Counted from the stretch's first letter, positions 8,589-18,503 are shown. The stretch is DNA of 64,000 bases from an uncultured Polaribacter sp. (GCF_947496195.1 NZ_CANMBY010000001.1:1116001-1180000), one strand, 5' to 3'. Notes: generated by a model not told the origin, from the sequence alone. Numbers and translations are program-made.

Positions 8589-10937
8589 CTAATGTAATTT
8601 GCCAAATTTTACTCCAATAAAGAATGTTCTTGGAGCACTTGGTCCATAAACATAATCAGAGTCTCTTGTTGGCCCAATATCAAAATCATTTTGATAAGCA
8701 TTAAACATATTTTTTACGCCAGCTGAAATAGTAGTCATAAAGTTATCACTAAAATCTATGTGAGATTCAAGTTTTAAATTTAAATCAAAAAAAGAATCTA
8801 CCTCGTTTAATTGTAAAAAACCAGTATTGCTAATTACTTTTGGTACAGTCATAGAACCAGTATAAGTTCCTGTAAGATCCATATTAAATTTTTTATTAGG
8901 AATCCAACTTGTGCTTAAGAATCCATAAAAATTAGGGTTTCTTAAAAATTCATTAATGATGATGTTAGATTCTCCTGCAGTTCCATCAGTTTCAAAAATA
9001 ACTTGAGGTTCATCATATTTTGTTTTTTGCAAAGTACCACCTAATTGAAATTGCCACTTTGGATTTGGAGAAAGGCTAAATTCAAAATTTGTTCCATATA
9101 CTTTTGCTCCAGAACCATTTCTTACTTCCTCTAAAATAGAGCCATTTGGTAATACACTTCCAGTACTTACTAAAGTGAAAGGATTTTCTAATGTTGTGTA
9201 AAAACCTTCAATTAAAAAATCCATTTGTAATAAGTTAATGCTTTTTGAGTAGTTAAAGCTACCTGTATAAGCATTAGAATATTCAGTTTTTAAATTATCA
9301 GATAGAATTACAAATTGGGGTTCTCCACCAACACTGGATATGTGTAAATCTTCATTAAATGCTTGAGATGCTCTAAATCCTCTAGCATAACCTCCTCTAA
9401 ATTTAAGGGCGTCAGTAAACTTGTAAGAAAACGTTAATCGTGGAGAAAACGCATTTTGATTTACATTTATTTCTCTGTTTATAGAACCTACTTTATAAAT
9501 ACCATCAACAGAAATATTATCAAATCTAGACCCTAATAAAGCTGTAAATTTTTCTGTAGGTTTCCACTCATATTGTGCATAAATTCCAAAAGAATTTACG
9601 GTTTGATCTATTAATCTATTATAACCTAAAATTTCATCTTTAGTATTTGTATGATTGTATTCTGAACCTAAAGTTATAACATCATTATTCTTAAATGATT
9701 TTGTGAATTGTAAACCATTTACCCAAGCTAAATCTTTGGTTGTTCCAAAAGCATTATTTGCAGTAATACTGTCTTGTTTTGTTCTTGCACCTCCTAAACC
9801 ACCATAATAACTATCTCTATTTGTATGAGAAACAGAAGTGTAGACTTCAAATTTTTTTGTGTCATCTTTACTAAAAGATTCGTAATCCAAGCCACCAATA
9901 AAAGTATCATGATTTAATTCTTCTGTAATATCTGTGAATTGAGGTGCTAAATCAAGTTTATTTCCACCTCTTCTATATTCTTGAATAGATGCTAAATTTA
10001 GAGAGATTTTACTTTTTTCAGTAGGTTTTAAATAAGCATTAGCACCTACTGTTGTATTTTTAATTTTAACTAATTCTGTAAAGCCATCATTATTAGCGTC
10101 AAAGGCATCTCTTTTTCTATAATTACCAAAAAATGAAATTCCACTATTTAAATCATCTGCAATTAACGAATTATTAAAAGTAAGTGTTCTATCTATAGCA
10201 GAACCATCTATTAAAGCTAGGTTAGTTCCTATTTCCCAAGTATTTAAAATGGGGTCTTTGGTAATTACATTTATAGTCCCAGCTATTGCACTAGAGCCAT
10301 ATAATGCAGATCCTCCACTTCTTACTACTTCAATTCTTTCTATAATATTAGTAGGTATTTGTTCTAAGCCATAAACACCAATTAAAGAAGTAAATACAGG
10401 TCTACTGTTTAATAGTACTTGAGTATAACCACCACCTAAACCATTTAACCTAACCTGAGTAAAACCACAATTTTGGCAGTTAGTTTCAACACGAATACCT
10501 GGTGCATAATTTAAACCATCAGCCATTGAAATAGATTGGGTGGCTTGTAATAATCTTGGTTTTATAGTTGATACAATAACAGGAGCTTTTCTTTTTGTAA
10601 CTCGATTTCTTGTTGCTGTAACCACAACTTCTTCTAATCCTAACTGATCTTCCATCAATACAAAATCTATTACTTTGTTTTCATTATGATTTACAGTTAT
10701 AGTTTTACTTAAATTTCTATACCCTTGATAACTTACTTCAATTGTGATTTGTCCAGAAACGTTTTCTAATTTATAAAACCCTTTTTCATTGGTAGATGTT
10801 CCTTTATTGCTATTTTTTAAATAAACAAAAGCATAAGGAATACTATTACCATCAATAGAAGTCACTTTTCCTGATACAGTTTGACTAACAGATTTAAATG
10901 AAAAGAATAGTAATAATAAAATTAAACTAAAGCGCAT
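8589..10937 (-). CDS. TonB-dependent outer-membrane receptor with carboxypeptidase-like N-terminal domain
   Basis: 782 residues from the ATG at 10937 (MRFSLILLLLFF signal peptide). Domains in order: CarboxypepD_reg-like domain (about 20-105), plug with EEVVVTATRN start and the GGGSALYGSSAIAGTINVI-like end motif, then a beta-barrel ending in an aromatic strand. The plug contains a CQNC pair (C154 and C157). It takes up a siderophore, metal complex or metal ion with TonB energy. The TTG at 10955 gives a longer reading but lies inside the -7 element. Divergent from a DtxR-type regulator with a palindromic operator between, which argues for iron, manganese or another metal. No SusD partner, so not a glycan receptor. 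Confidence 0.93.
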   Translation of the reverse strand: MRFSLILLLLFFSFKSVSQTVSGKVTSIDGNSIPYAFVYLKNSNKGTSTNEKGFYKLENVSGQITIEVSYQGYRNLSKTITVNHNENKVIDFVLMEDQLGLEEVVVTATRNRVTKRKAPVIVSTIKPRLLQATQSISMADGLNYAPGIRVETNCQNCGFTQVRLNGLGGGYTQVLLNSRPVFTSLIGVYGLEQIPTNIIERIEVVRSGGSALYGSSAIAGTINVITKDPILNTWEIGTNLALIDGSAIDRTLTFNNSLIADDLNSGISFFGNYRKRDAFDANNDGFTELVKIKNTTVGANAYLKPTEKSKISLNLASIQEYRRGGNKLDLAPQFTDITEELNHDTFIGGLDYESFSKDDTKKFEVYTSVSHTNRDSYYGGLGGARTKQDSITANNAFGTTKDLAWVNGLQFTKSFKNNDVITLGSEYNHTNTKDEILGYNRLIDQTVNSFGIYAQYEWKPTEKFTALLGSRFDNISVDGIYKVGSINREINVNQNAFSPRLTFSYKFTDALKFRGGYARGFRASQAFNEDLHISSVGGEPQFVILSDNLKTEYSNAYTGSFNYSKSINLLQMDFLIEGFYTTLENPFTLVSTGSVLPNGSILEEVRNGSGAKVYGTNFEFSLSPNPKWQFQLGGTLQKTKYDEPQVIFETDGTAGESNIIINEFLRNPNFYGFLSTSWIPNKKFNMDLTGTYTGSMTVPKVISNTGFLQLNEVDSFFDLNLKLESHIDFSDNFMTTISAGVKNMFNAYQNDFDIGPTRDSDYVYGPSAPRTFFIGVKFGKLH

Positions 10938-10952
10938 TTGATTATTTTTATG

Positions 10953-10960
10953 CAAATATA
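10953..10960 (-). promoter_or_regulatory. TonB receptor promoter -7 element
   Basis: The minus strand reads TATATTTG, matching TAnnTTTG, 16 bases before the ATG at 10937. Its likely -33 region falls within the palindrome at 10967-10986. Confidence 0.6.
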
Positions 10961-10966
10961 AAATAA

Positions 10967-10986
10967 TTTTTAGACAAGTCTAAAAA
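10967..10986. promoter_or_regulatory. Palindromic operator, probably DtxR-family
   Basis: Perfect inverted repeat with nine-base arms TTTTTAGAC and GTCTAAAAA around a two-base centre AA. It lies between the divergent TonB receptor and DtxR-like genes, covering the -33 region of the receptor promoter and sitting just upstream of the regulator promoter. Size and symmetry fit the dyad sites of DtxR/MntR proteins. Binding is inferred from position. Confidence 0.7.
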
Positions 10987-11011
10987 ATGATTTTGATATA
11001 ACAAAACTTTG

Positions 11012-11019
11012 TATATTTG
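11012..11019 (+). promoter_or_regulatory. Regulator/ZIP operon promoter -7 element
   Basis: TATATTTG matches TAnnTTTG, with a TTTG at 10992-10995 as a possible -33 element. It lies 16 bases before the ATG at 11036 and excludes the upstream TTG at 11009 as a start. Confidence 0.6.
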
Positions 11020-11035
11020 TCTTTTTATTTTACAA

Positions 11036-11692
11036 ATGTTTAGTCAGTCTGAAGAAAACTATATAAAAGCAATTTACCATTTAGAGGTTTCTCCTAATAA
11101 AGGAATTAGCACTAATGCTATTGCAGAAAAATTAGAAACGAAAGCTTCTTCTGTTACAGACATGATTAAGAAATTATCTGAAAAAGAATTAGTTGCTTAC
11201 AAAAAATACCAAGGTGTTAAATTAACTTTTCATGGTAGAAAAGTGGCAGCAAACATCGTAAGGAAACACAGATTATGGGAAGTTTTTCTCGTAGAAAAAT
11301 TAAATTTTTCTTGGGATGAGGTTCATGATGTTGCAGAACAGTTAGAGCATATTCAGTCTCCAAAGTTAATAAATCAACTAGATGCGCTTTTAGGTTTCCC
11401 TACACACGACCCTCATGGAGATCCCATACCTGATAAAGATGGAAATTTGAATATGATTGATAAAAAATTATTATCAACATTAGAAATAAATGAAATTGGT
11501 TTGTGTGTTGGTGTAGAAGATTCTTCCTCAGAGTTTTTACAATATTTAGATAAAAAAAATATTGAATTAGGCAAAACAATAAAAGTTATAGAAAAAGAAG
11601 AGTTTGATAATTCTGTTATTATAGAAATAAATCAGAAAAGAATATCAGTTTCAAATAAAATTGCAAATAATTTATACATAAAAACATCATGA
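11036..11692 (+). CDS. DtxR/MntR-family metal-dependent transcriptional regulator
   Basis: 218 residues from the ATG at 11036 (MFSQSEENYIKAIYHLE). The N-terminal winged helix (IAEKLETKASSVTDMIKKLSEK) is followed by the dimerisation and metal-binding domain with HRLWEVFLVEKL, HDVAEQLEHIQS and the FPTHDPHGDPIP motif typical of the family, then a C-terminal FeoA/SH3-like part. It represses uptake genes when loaded with Fe2+ or Mn2+. Its stop overlaps the ZIP transporter start by four bases (ATGA), so the two are one operon, and the adjacent palindrome makes autoregulation likely. Metal specificity cannot be fixed from sequence. Confidence 0.93.
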   Translation: MFSQSEENYIKAIYHLEVSPNKGISTNAIAEKLETKASSVTDMIKKLSEKELVAYKKYQGVKLTFHGRKVAANIVRKHRLWEVFLVEKLNFSWDEVHDVAEQLEHIQSPKLINQLDALLGFPTHDPHGDPIPDKDGNLNMIDKKLLSTLEINEIGLCVGVEDSSSEFLQYLDKKNIELGKTIKVIEKEEFDNSVIIEINQKRISVSNKIANNLYIKTS

Positions 11693-12525
11693 GTTATTTT
11701 GATCAAATAGTTGCATTTGGTAAAGAACACCCAATACAAGCAGCTTTATATGCATCTCTTTTTACATGGGGTTTAACAGCTGCAGGTGCTGCTTTGGTTT
11801 TTTTCTTTAAAAAATTAAATAGAGCAGTATTAGATGGTATGCTTGGATTTACAGGAGGAGTTATGGTAGCTGCAAGTTTTTGGAGTTTGTTATCTCCTGC
11901 AATAGAAAATAGTCCTGGAGAAGGTTTTATAAAAGTAATTCCTGCTGCTTTTGGTTTTGCTTTAGGGGCTTTAGCATTATTTGGTATGGATAAATGGTTG
12001 CCACATTTACATATTAATTTTAAAGAAACAGAGGCTGAAGGTGTAGAAACAAATTGGCACAAAACAACTTTATTAGTTTTAGCAATTACACTACATAATA
12101 TTCCTGAAGGATTAGCAGTTGGTGTTTTATTTGGTGCTGCATCAACTTTAGTAGGTGTTGAGCAAACAGAAATGATTATTGCAGCAATTTCCTTAGCAAT
12201 AGGTATTGGAATACAGAATTTTCCTGAAGGTTTTGCAGTTGCTATGCCTTTAAGAAGACAAGGTGTAAGTAGAAGAAAAAGTTTTTGGTATGGACAGCTT
12301 TCTGCTGTGGTTGAACCAATAGCTGCAGTTTTAGGAGCTTTAGCAGTATCATTTTTTACACCTATTTTACCTTATGCCTTAGCATTTGCAGCAGGTGCAA
12401 TGATTTTTGTTGTAGTAGAAGAAGTTATACCAGAAACACAAAGAGATAAATATACAGATATAGCCACTTTAGGTTTTATTGGCGGATTTATTGTAATGAT
12501 GTCACTTGATGTTGGTCTAGGTTAG
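11689..12525 (+). CDS. ZIP-family divalent metal transporter
   Basis: 278 residues, about eight membrane spans. The metal-binding helices show the ZIP signatures HNIPEGLAVG (about residue 133) and NFPEGFAVA (about residue 178), and a QLSAVVEPIAAVLG helix. ZIP proteins bring Zn2+, Fe2+ or Mn2+ into the cytoplasm. The gene overlaps the DtxR-like regulator gene by four bases, so transport and regulation are coupled. The first motif has N-H-N-like ligands HN.PEG and the second NF.PEG, as in ZupT/GufA types. Confidence 0.92.
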   Translation: MSYFDQIVAFGKEHPIQAALYASLFTWGLTAAGAALVFFFKKLNRAVLDGMLGFTGGVMVAASFWSLLSPAIENSPGEGFIKVIPAAFGFALGALALFGMDKWLPHLHINFKETEAEGVETNWHKTTLLVLAITLHNIPEGLAVGVLFGAASTLVGVEQTEMIIAAISLAIGIGIQNFPEGFAVAMPLRRQGVSRRKSFWYGQLSAVVEPIAAVLGALAVSFFTPILPYALAFAAGAMIFVVVEEVIPETQRDKYTDIATLGFIGGFIVMMSLDVGLG

Positions 12526-12606
12526 AAAACCCAACTATTCATTTTTCTTTTCTTTTGATGCTTGTCTTTTGCTTGTAAAAAGATTATTTTGCAATAAAAT
12601 AATTCT

Positions 12607-15600
12607 GTGCATCAACCTTCAACTTTTCAAGTTTACAATGCTTCTGCAGGTAGTGGAAAAACCTTTACACTCGTAAAAGAGTATTTAAAAATCATTTTAA
12701 CTTCAGAAAATATTTTTTCGTTTCAGAATGTATTAGCAATTACTTTTACTAATAAAGCTGCAGCTGAAATGAAAGAGCGAGTTTTAAAAAGTTTAGAGGA
12801 TTTTTCTGAAGAAAAAGAAAATGATTTAATGCCAGAAATTTTACAAGAAACAGCTTTAGATAAGAGTATAATAAAACAAAGAAGCATAAAAATTTTAGAT
12901 GCAATTCTGCAGAATTACTCAGCTTTTTCTATTACTACCATAGATAGTTTTACACATAAAATCATTAAAAGTTTTGCTTACGATTTGGGTTTACCTCTAA
13001 ATTTTGAAGTAGAATTAGATGCACAAACTTTATTAAATGAAGCAGTAGACGTTTTAATATCTAAAATAGGTACAGACAAAAAACTAACAAATTTATTAAT
13101 AGAGTATTCTTTAGAAAAAGCAGATGATGATAAATCTTGGGATATTTCAAGAGATTTAAATGAGTTTGCAAAAGTGTTGTTAAACGAAGATGACATTTTG
13201 CATTTTAAAAAATTGTCAAATAAATCTTTAGATGATTTTATCACTTTAAAAAAGAAGGTTAAAGATCAAATGGATGTTATAGAAAAAGAGTTTACTTCTA
13301 TAGCAGATAAAACGTTACAATTTATTAAAGATCATAATCTACAATTTTCAGATTTTAGTTATTCTGGAGAATATCCAAAGCATTTTCAAAAAATGCAAAA
13401 ACTAAGCACTTTAAAATTTGAAGAATTAAAGTTTGATGGTAGATTAAATAAAAATATTGAGGAAAATAAAAATCTATATGCTGCAAAAACCCCTGAAAAT
13501 GCAAAACAAACTATTGATGCTATAAAAGAGCAATTGTATCAATTCTATTTCGAATCAAAAGAAATATATAATACGTATTATTCAGATTATTTATTGTGTC
13601 AGCTTTTATTAAAGAGTATAATCCCTTTAGCTGTTTTAAACAAGATTAATAATGAGCTTTCTGTAATTAAAGAAGAAAATAATTTGCAGTTAAATGCTGA
13701 GTTTAATCAGTTAATTTCAGAAAATATAAAAGAACAACCTGCACCTTTTATTTATGAAAGAATTGGGCAACGTTTTCAAAATTATTTTATTGATGAAATG
13801 CAAGATACTTCTGTTTTACAATGGCAAAATTTAATACCCTTAATAGATAATGCACTAGCACAAGAAAAAAGTAGTTTATTGTTGGTAGGTGATGCAAAAC
13901 AAGCTATTTATAGGTGGAGAGGAGGTAAAGCAGAACAATTTATTGCTTTGGGTTCAGAAAATAACAATCCTTTTTCTATTAAAAAAGAGAAGCAACAATT
14001 AGAAACCAATTATAGAAGCTATTCAGAAATTATAGATTTTAATAATAAATTTTTTAAGCATACTTCAAATTTTTTAGAGAATTCTGTTTATAAAAAAATG
14101 TTTATTGATGGCAATAATCAGTCAGAAAATAAAAAAAAAGGAGGCTATGTTTCATTAACTTTTCTAGAGGAAGAGGTTGATAAACATGATAAAGATTTAA
14201 GATATCCAAAACAAGTTTTAGCAAAAGTACTTGAGTTAAGAACACAATTTTCTTTAGGAGAAATTTGTGTGTTAACTAGAACTAAAAAAGATGGTATTGC
14301 TATAGCTAACTATTTGTCTGAAAATGAAATTCCAATAGTTTCATCAGAAACTTTATTATTAAAAAATAGTGCTAAAGTTACTTTCTTAATAGATGTTTTA
14401 AAATTAATTCAGAACCCAGAAGATGAAGAAACTAAGTTTGAAATTTTGTATTTTTTAAGTGATCATTTAAAACTTAATACTACCAAATCTCAATTTCTTC
14501 ATCAATTTGCTAAAAAAGAACTTTTTTTACTATTTGATGAGTTGCAAGTCTTTGGTGTCGACTTTCAAATTTCTAAATTACATCAACTACCTTTTTACGA
14601 AAAAATAGAAAATATTATTAGAAGTTTTAATTTGATTAATACTTCAGATGCCTATGTACAGTTTTTTTTAGATGTTGTTTTAGAACAACAAAGAAAAGGA
14701 GCAGAGTTAAATGAATTTTTAGATTTTTGGGAGTTAAAAAAAGAAAAACTAAGTATTGTTGCTCCAGAAAGTGCAGATGCTGTGCAAATTATGACAATTC
14801 ACAAATCTAAAGGATTAGAATTTCCTGTTGTAATTTTTCCTTGTGATGTAAATATTTACAATCAAATAAACCCAAAAGTTTGGTTAGATAAATTGCCAGA
14901 AAATTTTAATAATTTTTCTGAATTGTATGTAGATTTTAAAAAATCTATAAGTGCTGTAAATGAAAGAGGTTTAGAAATTTATAATCAACAAAGGCAAGAG
15001 TTAGAATTAGATAATTTTAACTTATTGTATGTAGCTTTAACAAGAGCAGTTGAGCAACTTTATGTAATTACAGAAAAGAAAATATCTAGTAAAGGTATTG
15101 TGAACACAAATTATTTTTCTGGTGTTTTTATACATTATTTGCAAGAAAATAATCTTTGGGACAATCATAAACTTAATTACAATTTTGGCAATAAAGTAAG
15201 AGTTAGTAAAAAAACAGAAAGTAAAAGTGTCTCAGAAAATCATGAGCAATTTATATCTAATCCTTGGCAAGAACATAATATTGTTTTATTAGCTAGTGCT
15301 TCAAAATTATGGAATACAGAACAAGGAAAAGCAATAGATTTTGGAAATTTAATTCATGATATATTTTCAAAAATTTACACTGAAAAAGACGTAGAAAAAG
15401 TAATTCAGCAATTTTACGAACAAGGTTTTTTAGATGATGATCAGCTAGCTTATATTAAGAGCTCTATAGAAAATGTTGTGCATCATCCAGAATTAAAACC
15501 CTATTATTCAGATAAAGTTACAGTTTTTAATGAAAGAGATATTGTTGATATAGATAATCAAATTGTAATTCCTGATAGATTGGTGTTTCAAGATTCAAAA

Positions 15601-15756
15601 ACAGTTACAATTATAGATTACAAAACAGGGAGTGAATCTCAAAAACATCAGCAACAAATTAAAAATTATGCAAGAGTTTTAGAGCAAATGAATTTTAAAG
15701 TTGCTAAAAAATTATTGATTTACATAAATGATAATATTGATATTGTTGAAGTATAA
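12607..15756 (+). CDS. AddA-type UvrD-family helicase with C-terminal PD-(D/E)XK nuclease
   Basis: 1049 residues from a GTG. Helicase motif I ASAGSGKT at residues 12-19, then TFTNKAAAEMKER, DEMQDTS, GDAKQAIYRWRGG and LLYVALTRA place it in superfamily 1A. The C-terminus has a RecB/AddA nuclease core: H917 in GNLIHDIF, D990 in PDRLVF and D1004-Y-K1006 in IIDYKTG. Acts with an AddB partner to resect double-strand breaks for RecA. No addB is visible next to it in this window. Kbl follows after 48 bases with its own promoter-like sequence. Confidence 0.9.
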   Translation: MHQPSTFQVYNASAGSGKTFTLVKEYLKIILTSENIFSFQNVLAITFTNKAAAEMKERVLKSLEDFSEEKENDLMPEILQETALDKSIIKQRSIKILDAILQNYSAFSITTIDSFTHKIIKSFAYDLGLPLNFEVELDAQTLLNEAVDVLISKIGTDKKLTNLLIEYSLEKADDDKSWDISRDLNEFAKVLLNEDDILHFKKLSNKSLDDFITLKKKVKDQMDVIEKEFTSIADKTLQFIKDHNLQFSDFSYSGEYPKHFQKMQKLSTLKFEELKFDGRLNKNIEENKNLYAAKTPENAKQTIDAIKEQLYQFYFESKEIYNTYYSDYLLCQLLLKSIIPLAVLNKINNELSVIKEENNLQLNAEFNQLISENIKEQPAPFIYERIGQRFQNYFIDEMQDTSVLQWQNLIPLIDNALAQEKSSLLLVGDAKQAIYRWRGGKAEQFIALGSENNNPFSIKKEKQQLETNYRSYSEIIDFNNKFFKHTSNFLENSVYKKMFIDGNNQSENKKKGGYVSLTFLEEEVDKHDKDLRYPKQVLAKVLELRTQFSLGEICVLTRTKKDGIAIANYLSENEIPIVSSETLLLKNSAKVTFLIDVLKLIQNPEDEETKFEILYFLSDHLKLNTTKSQFLHQFAKKELFLLFDELQVFGVDFQISKLHQLPFYEKIENIIRSFNLINTSDAYVQFFLDVVLEQQRKGAELNEFLDFWELKKEKLSIVAPESADAVQIMTIHKSKGLEFPVVIFPCDVNIYNQINPKVWLDKLPENFNNFSELYVDFKKSISAVNERGLEIYNQQRQELELDNFNLLYVALTRAVEQLYVITEKKISSKGIVNTNYFSGVFIHYLQENNLWDNHKLNYNFGNKVRVSKKTESKSVSENHEQFISNPWQEHNIVLLASASKLWNTEQGKAIDFGNLIHDIFSKIYTEKDVEKVIQQFYEQGFLDDDQLAYIKSSIENVVHHPELKPYYSDKVTVFNERDIVDIDNQIVIPDRLVFQDSKTVTIIDYKTGSESQKHQQQIKNYARVLEQMNFKVAKKLLIYINDNIDIVEV

Positions 15757-15775
15757 TCAAACAAAAGAAACTTTG

Positions 15776-15783
15776 TAACTTTG
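15776..15783 (+). promoter_or_regulatory. kbl promoter -7 element
   Basis: TAACTTTG fits TAnnTTTG, 22 bases before the kbl ATG and just after the AddA-type gene stop. Confidence 0.5.
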
Positions 15784-15804
15784 TAATTCTTAAATTGATA
15801 AAAA

Positions 15805-16998
15805 ATGTACGGAAAAATTAAAGATACTTTAAAGAAAGAAATAGAAGAAATTAAAGAAGCAGGTTTATACAAATCAGAGCGTATTATAACTTCTTCTCAA
15901 GATGCAGTTATAAAAATTTCTACAGGAGAAGAAGTAATAAATTTTTGTGCAAACAATTATTTGGGTTTATCAAATCATCCAGAAGTAATTCAAGCTGCTA
16001 AAGATGTAATGGATACTCACGGATTTGGTATGAGTTCTGTGCGTTTTATTTGTGGCACACAAGATATTCATAAGCAATTAGAAAAAAAGATTGCAGAATT
16101 TTATCACACAGAAGACACCATTTTATATGCAGCTTGTTTTGATGCAAATGGTGGAGTTTTTGAACCATTACTTACAAAAGAAGATGCTATCATTTCAGAT
16201 AGTTTAAATCATGCTTCAATTATAGATGGTGTTCGTTTATGTAAAGCTGCACGTTACAGATATGATAATAATGATATGGCTTCTTTAGAAGAGCAGCTTA
16301 TAGCAGCTAACAAACAAAACCATAGATTTAAAATTATTGTTACAGATGGAGTTTTTTCTATGGATGGTATTGTTGCTAAACTAGATGAAATTTGTGATTT
16401 AGCAGATAAATATGATGCTTTAGTTATGGTTGATGAATGCCACGCAACAGGCTTTATTGGTAAAACTGGTAGAGGTACAGTTGAGCTAAAAAATGTAATG
16501 GATAGAGTAGATATAGTAACAGGTACATTAGGTAAAGCTCTTGGTGGAGCAATGGGTGGTTACACTACTGGTAAAAAAGAAATTATAGAAATTTTACGTC
16601 AACGTTCTAGACCTTATTTGTTTTCAAATTCTTTAGCGCCAGCAATAGTAGGAGCTTCTTTAAAGGTTTTTGAACTTATAGAAAACGATACTTCTTTAAG
16701 AGATCAGTTAGAATGGAATACCAATTACTTTCGAACAGAAATGGAAAAAGCAGGTTTCGATTTAGTAGGTGCAGATGCAGCAATAGTTCCTGTAATGTTA
16801 TATGACGCAAAGTTATCTCAAATTATGGCAAATAAGTTATTAGAAAAAGGCATTTATGTCATAGGATTTTTCTTTCCAGTTGTGCCAAAAGAAAAAGCAA
16901 GAATAAGGGTTCAACTATCTGCGGCTCACAAAAAAAAACATTTAGATAAGGCTATTTCTAGTTTTATTGAAGTAGGTAAAGAGCTACAAATTATTTAG
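15805..16998 (+). CDS. kbl: Glycine C-acetyltransferase (2-amino-3-ketobutyrate CoA ligase)
   Basis: 397 residues, family length. Cytoplasmic PLP enzyme that splits 2-amino-3-oxobutyrate with CoA to glycine and acetyl-CoA in threonine breakdown. Class II aminotransferase fold is clear, with [16 protein letters not shown] and the PLP lysine K244 in GTLGKALGG, and a C-terminal arginine-rich RIRVQLSA segment. The start [13 protein letters not shown] fits the family. A threonine dehydrogenase gene is not in this window. Alternative names in the same alpha-oxoamine synthase family (BioF, SPT) are less likely given the N-terminus. Confidence 0.94.
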   Translation: MYGKIKDTLKKEIEEIKEAGLYKSERIITSSQDAVIKISTGEEVINFCANNYLGLSNHPEVIQAAKDVMDTHGFGMSSVRFICGTQDIHKQLEKKIAEFYHTEDTILYAACFDANGGVFEPLLTKEDAIISDSLNHASIIDGVRLCKAARYRYDNNDMASLEEQLIAANKQNHRFKIIVTDGVFSMDGIVAKLDEICDLADKYDALVMVDECHATGFIGKTGRGTVELKNVMDRVDIVTGTLGKALGGAMGGYTTGKKEIIEILRQRSRPYLFSNSLAPAIVGASLKVFELIENDTSLRDQLEWNTNYFRTEMEKAGFDLVGADAAIVPVMLYDAKLSQIMANKLLEKGIYVIGFFFPVVPKEKARIRVQLSAAHKKKHLDKAISSFIEVGKELQII

Positions 16999-17035
16999 AA
17001 TCATTAAAAAAACTTGTTTTTTGTTTAACTTTTTG

Positions 17036-17043
17036 TAGATTTG
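17036..17043 (+). promoter_or_regulatory. OmpA-family gene promoter -7 element
   Basis: TAGATTTG matches TAnnTTTG and leaves a leader of about 70 bases before the ATG at 17116. Confidence 0.45.
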
Positions 17044-17115
17044 TCTTTGAAGATAAGTTAATACAACTTATTTTTGCTCTTAATAATAATGAACTTTTAA
17101 TTTAAAAATTTGATA

Positions 17116-18483
17116 ATGAAACAATTAAAATTAGCTGTGTTAGCGTTGTTTACGTTAATGACATTAAGCAATGTTAATGCACAAGATGAAAATAACCCTT
17201 GGGTTATTGGTTTTGGTACTAATATCGTTGACTTTTATGGATCTGGAAATTTTGGAGACCATGTAAAAGATCACTTAGGTAATAGTGATTGGAACTTTTT
17301 ACCATCTATATCTAGATTAACTGTAGATAAATACCTAGATAAAGGTTTTTCTTTACAATTTGCTGGAACAATGAATAAAATTGACATTTTAAGAACAGAA
17401 GGTGATGTAGATGAGTTTTATTATTCACTTGGTTTAAATGTTAAGTATGACTTAAACAATTTAGTTGGTGAAACTGCTTGGTTTGATCCTTTCGTATCTT
17501 TAGGAGGAGAATATGTTTCTTTTGGAGGACAAGGTAAAGAAGGTATGTTAGTTACTGGTGCTGGTTTTAATGTTTGGTTTAACGATAACTTAGGTGTAAA
17601 CTTCCAAACTGCTGCTAAATTCGGATTTGCTGATAAAGTAAATGATCATATCCAATCTTCTTTAGGACTTGTAATTAAGTTCGGTGGAAAAGATACTGAT
17701 GGAGATGGTATTTATGATAAGAATGATGCTTGTCCAGATGTTGCTGGTTTAGCTGAGTTTAATGGTTGTCCAGATGCTGATGGTGATGGAATCAAAGATT
17801 CTGATGATGCTTGTCCTAATGTTGCTGGTTTAGCTTCTATGAACGGTTGTCCAGATTCAGATGGAGATGGTGTTGCTGATAAAGATGATATGTGTCCAAA
17901 TGATAAAGGAACAAAAGCTAACAAAGGTTGTCCAGATTCAGATGGTGATGGTGTATTAGACAAAGACGATAAATGTCCTACTACTGCAGGTCCTGCAGCT
18001 AATGGTGGATGCCCTTGGCCAGATACTGATGGAGATGGTGTTTTAGATAAAGATGATAAGTGTGTTAACGAAGTAGGTCCTGCTTCAAACATGGGTTGTC
18101 CAGAAGAAGTAATTACTAAAGAAGCTGCTGAAGTTATTAACTTTACTGCTAAGTCTATATTATTTAACTCTGGTAAAGCTACTTTTAAACCAGGAGTTAC
18201 AGATCAATTAGATGCTATTGTTAAAATCATGAATGATTTTCCAAAAGCTAATTTTGTAATTGAAGGTCACACAGATAGTACTGGTAGTGCTGCATTAAAC
18301 TTAAGAATCTCAGAAAAAAGAGCTTTAGCTGTAAGAGATTACTTAACTAAAAATGGTGTAGACAAGTCAAGATTAGAAGCTGGTGGATTTGGAGAAGAGT
18401 ATCCAATAGACACAAATAGCACTAGAGCTGGAAGAGCAAAAAACAGAAGAGTAGATATTAAAGTAGTAAACGATAAAAAGTAA
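17116..18483 (+). CDS. OmpA-family outer-membrane protein with thrombospondin type 3 repeats
   Basis: 455 residues from the ATG at 17116 (MKQLKLAVLALFTLMTLSNV, signal peptide ending NAQ). An N-terminal beta-barrel (about 25-190) is followed by five calcium-binding DxDGDGxxDxxDxC repeats (about 195-325) and a C-terminal OmpA domain (about 345-450) with EGHTDSTGSAALN and RVDIKV, which binds peptidoglycan. It is a major structural porin-like protein in Bacteroidetes and links the outer membrane to the wall. A strong terminator follows, and codon use is that of a highly expressed gene. Confidence 0.93.
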   Translation: MKQLKLAVLALFTLMTLSNVNAQDENNPWVIGFGTNIVDFYGSGNFGDHVKDHLGNSDWNFLPSISRLTVDKYLDKGFSLQFAGTMNKIDILRTEGDVDEFYYSLGLNVKYDLNNLVGETAWFDPFVSLGGEYVSFGGQGKEGMLVTGAGFNVWFNDNLGVNFQTAAKFGFADKVNDHIQSSLGLVIKFGGKDTDGDGIYDKNDACPDVAGLAEFNGCPDADGDGIKDSDDACPNVAGLASMNGCPDSDGDGVADKDDMCPNDKGTKANKGCPDSDGDGVLDKDDKCPTTAGPAANGGCPWPDTDGDGVLDKDDKCVNEVGPASNMGCPEEVITKEAAEVINFTAKSILFNSGKATFKPGVTDQLDAIVKIMNDFPKANFVIEGHTDSTGSAALNLRISEKRALAVRDYLTKNGVDKSRLEAGGFGEEYPIDTNSTRAGRAKNRRVDIKVVNDKK

Positions 18484-18503
18484 GCTATTTTTAAATAAGA
18501 AAT

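Noticed and set aside
8589-10937. TonB receptor as SusC of a polysaccharide utilisation locus
   Set aside because: No SusD, glycoside hydrolase or sulfatase gene nearby; neighbours are metal-related.
17712-18092. Minus-strand 126-codon frame opposite the OmpA-family gene
   Set aside because: Ser/Pro-rich mirror of the DxDGDG repeats on the coding strand, a composition artefact.
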